A DNA stretch of 64,000 nucleotides from Pandoraea norimbergensis (GTDB taxonomy: Bacteria; Pseudomonadota; Gammaproteobacteria; Burkholderiales; Burkholderiaceae): NCBI RefSeq assembly GCF_001465545.3, contig NZ_CP013480.3, positions 4,588,001 through 4,652,000 of the forward strand, read 5' to 3'. The translations under genes and the position numbers were made by a program. Each line of letters opens with the position of its first letter. The stretch's first letter is position 1. Below the pieces are notes generated by a model, which worked only from the letters and a program-made list of their open reading frames with translations, was not told the origin of the DNA and did not search any database. Shown here one piece after another: positions 63,799-64,000 of this stretch.

Positions 63799-64000
63799 AT
63801 GTCCGCACACACTACGAACGACGCCCTTTTTGAACGCGCCCAGCAAACCATTCCCGGCGGCGTGAACTCGCCGGTCCGCGCGTTTCGCTCGGTCGGCGGC
63901 ACGCCGCGCTTCATCGCCCGTGCACAAGGTCCGTACATGTGGGATGCCGAAGGCACGCGCTTCATCGATTACATCGGCTCGTGGGGCCCGATGATCGTGG
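63799..64000 (+). CDS. hemL: Glutamate-1-semialdehyde 2,1-aminomutase, 5' part only
   Basis: The first 67 codons, cut off by the window end. [20 protein letters not shown] and [18 protein letters not shown] are the start of HemL, the PLP enzyme that makes 5-aminolevulinate for heme. ATG at 63799 has a weak upstream site (AGCAGAAG). Confidence 0.92.
   Translation, partial: MSAHTTNDALFERAQQTIPGGVNSPVRAFRSVGGTPRFIARAQGPYMWDAEGTRFIDYIGSWGPMIV

Overview
The window reads as chromosomal DNA of a high-GC betaproteobacterium of the Burkholderiaceae, probably Pandoraea or a close relative. The evidence is family content: a glucokinase fused to an RpiR-type regulator beside pgl and zwf, an autotransporter with an ESPR signal region, a Burkholderia-type porin, a DUF4148 protein, and hemL at the right edge. 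The genus is an inference. I saw no rRNA, tRNA, CRISPR array, transposase or phage gene.

Layout: 0.1-4.5 kb holds an AraC regulator coupled to a flavoprotein, a second FAD monooxygenase and an NmrA-type protein. At 4.5-15.5 kb a lipoprotein hydrolase and a TPR/glycosyltransferase-like protein follow a 2607-residue autotransporter whose passenger has four large internal modules. A 755-bp AT-rich intergenic region carrying several dyads separates it from a glutathione peroxidase.

16.9-32.1 kb is a 17-gene, single-strand catabolic operon. It encodes an ABC importer, a Rieske oxygenase with its reductase and two small companion proteins, an extradiol (VOC) dioxygenase, an alpha/beta hydrolase, two SDRs, a cupin, an aldehyde dehydrogenase, a ThDP enzyme, an aspartate-dehydrogenase-like protein, a RidA protein and an IclR regulator. 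A porin follows at 32.5-33.6 kb. The porin and the importer genes carry the same gapless 37-bp promoter element (29/37 identical), which points to one regulon for outer-membrane entry, uptake and breakdown of an unidentified, probably aromatic compound. A divergent FAD monooxygenase with a second IclR regulator follows, with a related but distinct operator.

36.5-47.5 kb is a mixed region: an internally duplicated outer-membrane barrel, DUF4148, an ArsR regulator divergent from a P450 with an altered K-helix motif, an MFS pump, a YegD-like Hsp70, a GntP permease, AMP nucleosidase, dodecin and a MarR regulator. 47.7-53.9 kb is the glucose/Entner-Doudoroff locus: zwf-pgl-glk/rpiR divergent from edd. 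The intergenic region has two face-to-face promoters over a HexR-like operator. eda is not in the window.

53.9-64 kb holds a LysR/aldehyde dehydrogenase pair, a DapA-family lyase followed by a small HTH protein, a Mg2+ P-type ATPase with a long structured upstream region, a PAP2 phosphatase, rnk, and the start of hemL (cut by the window end).
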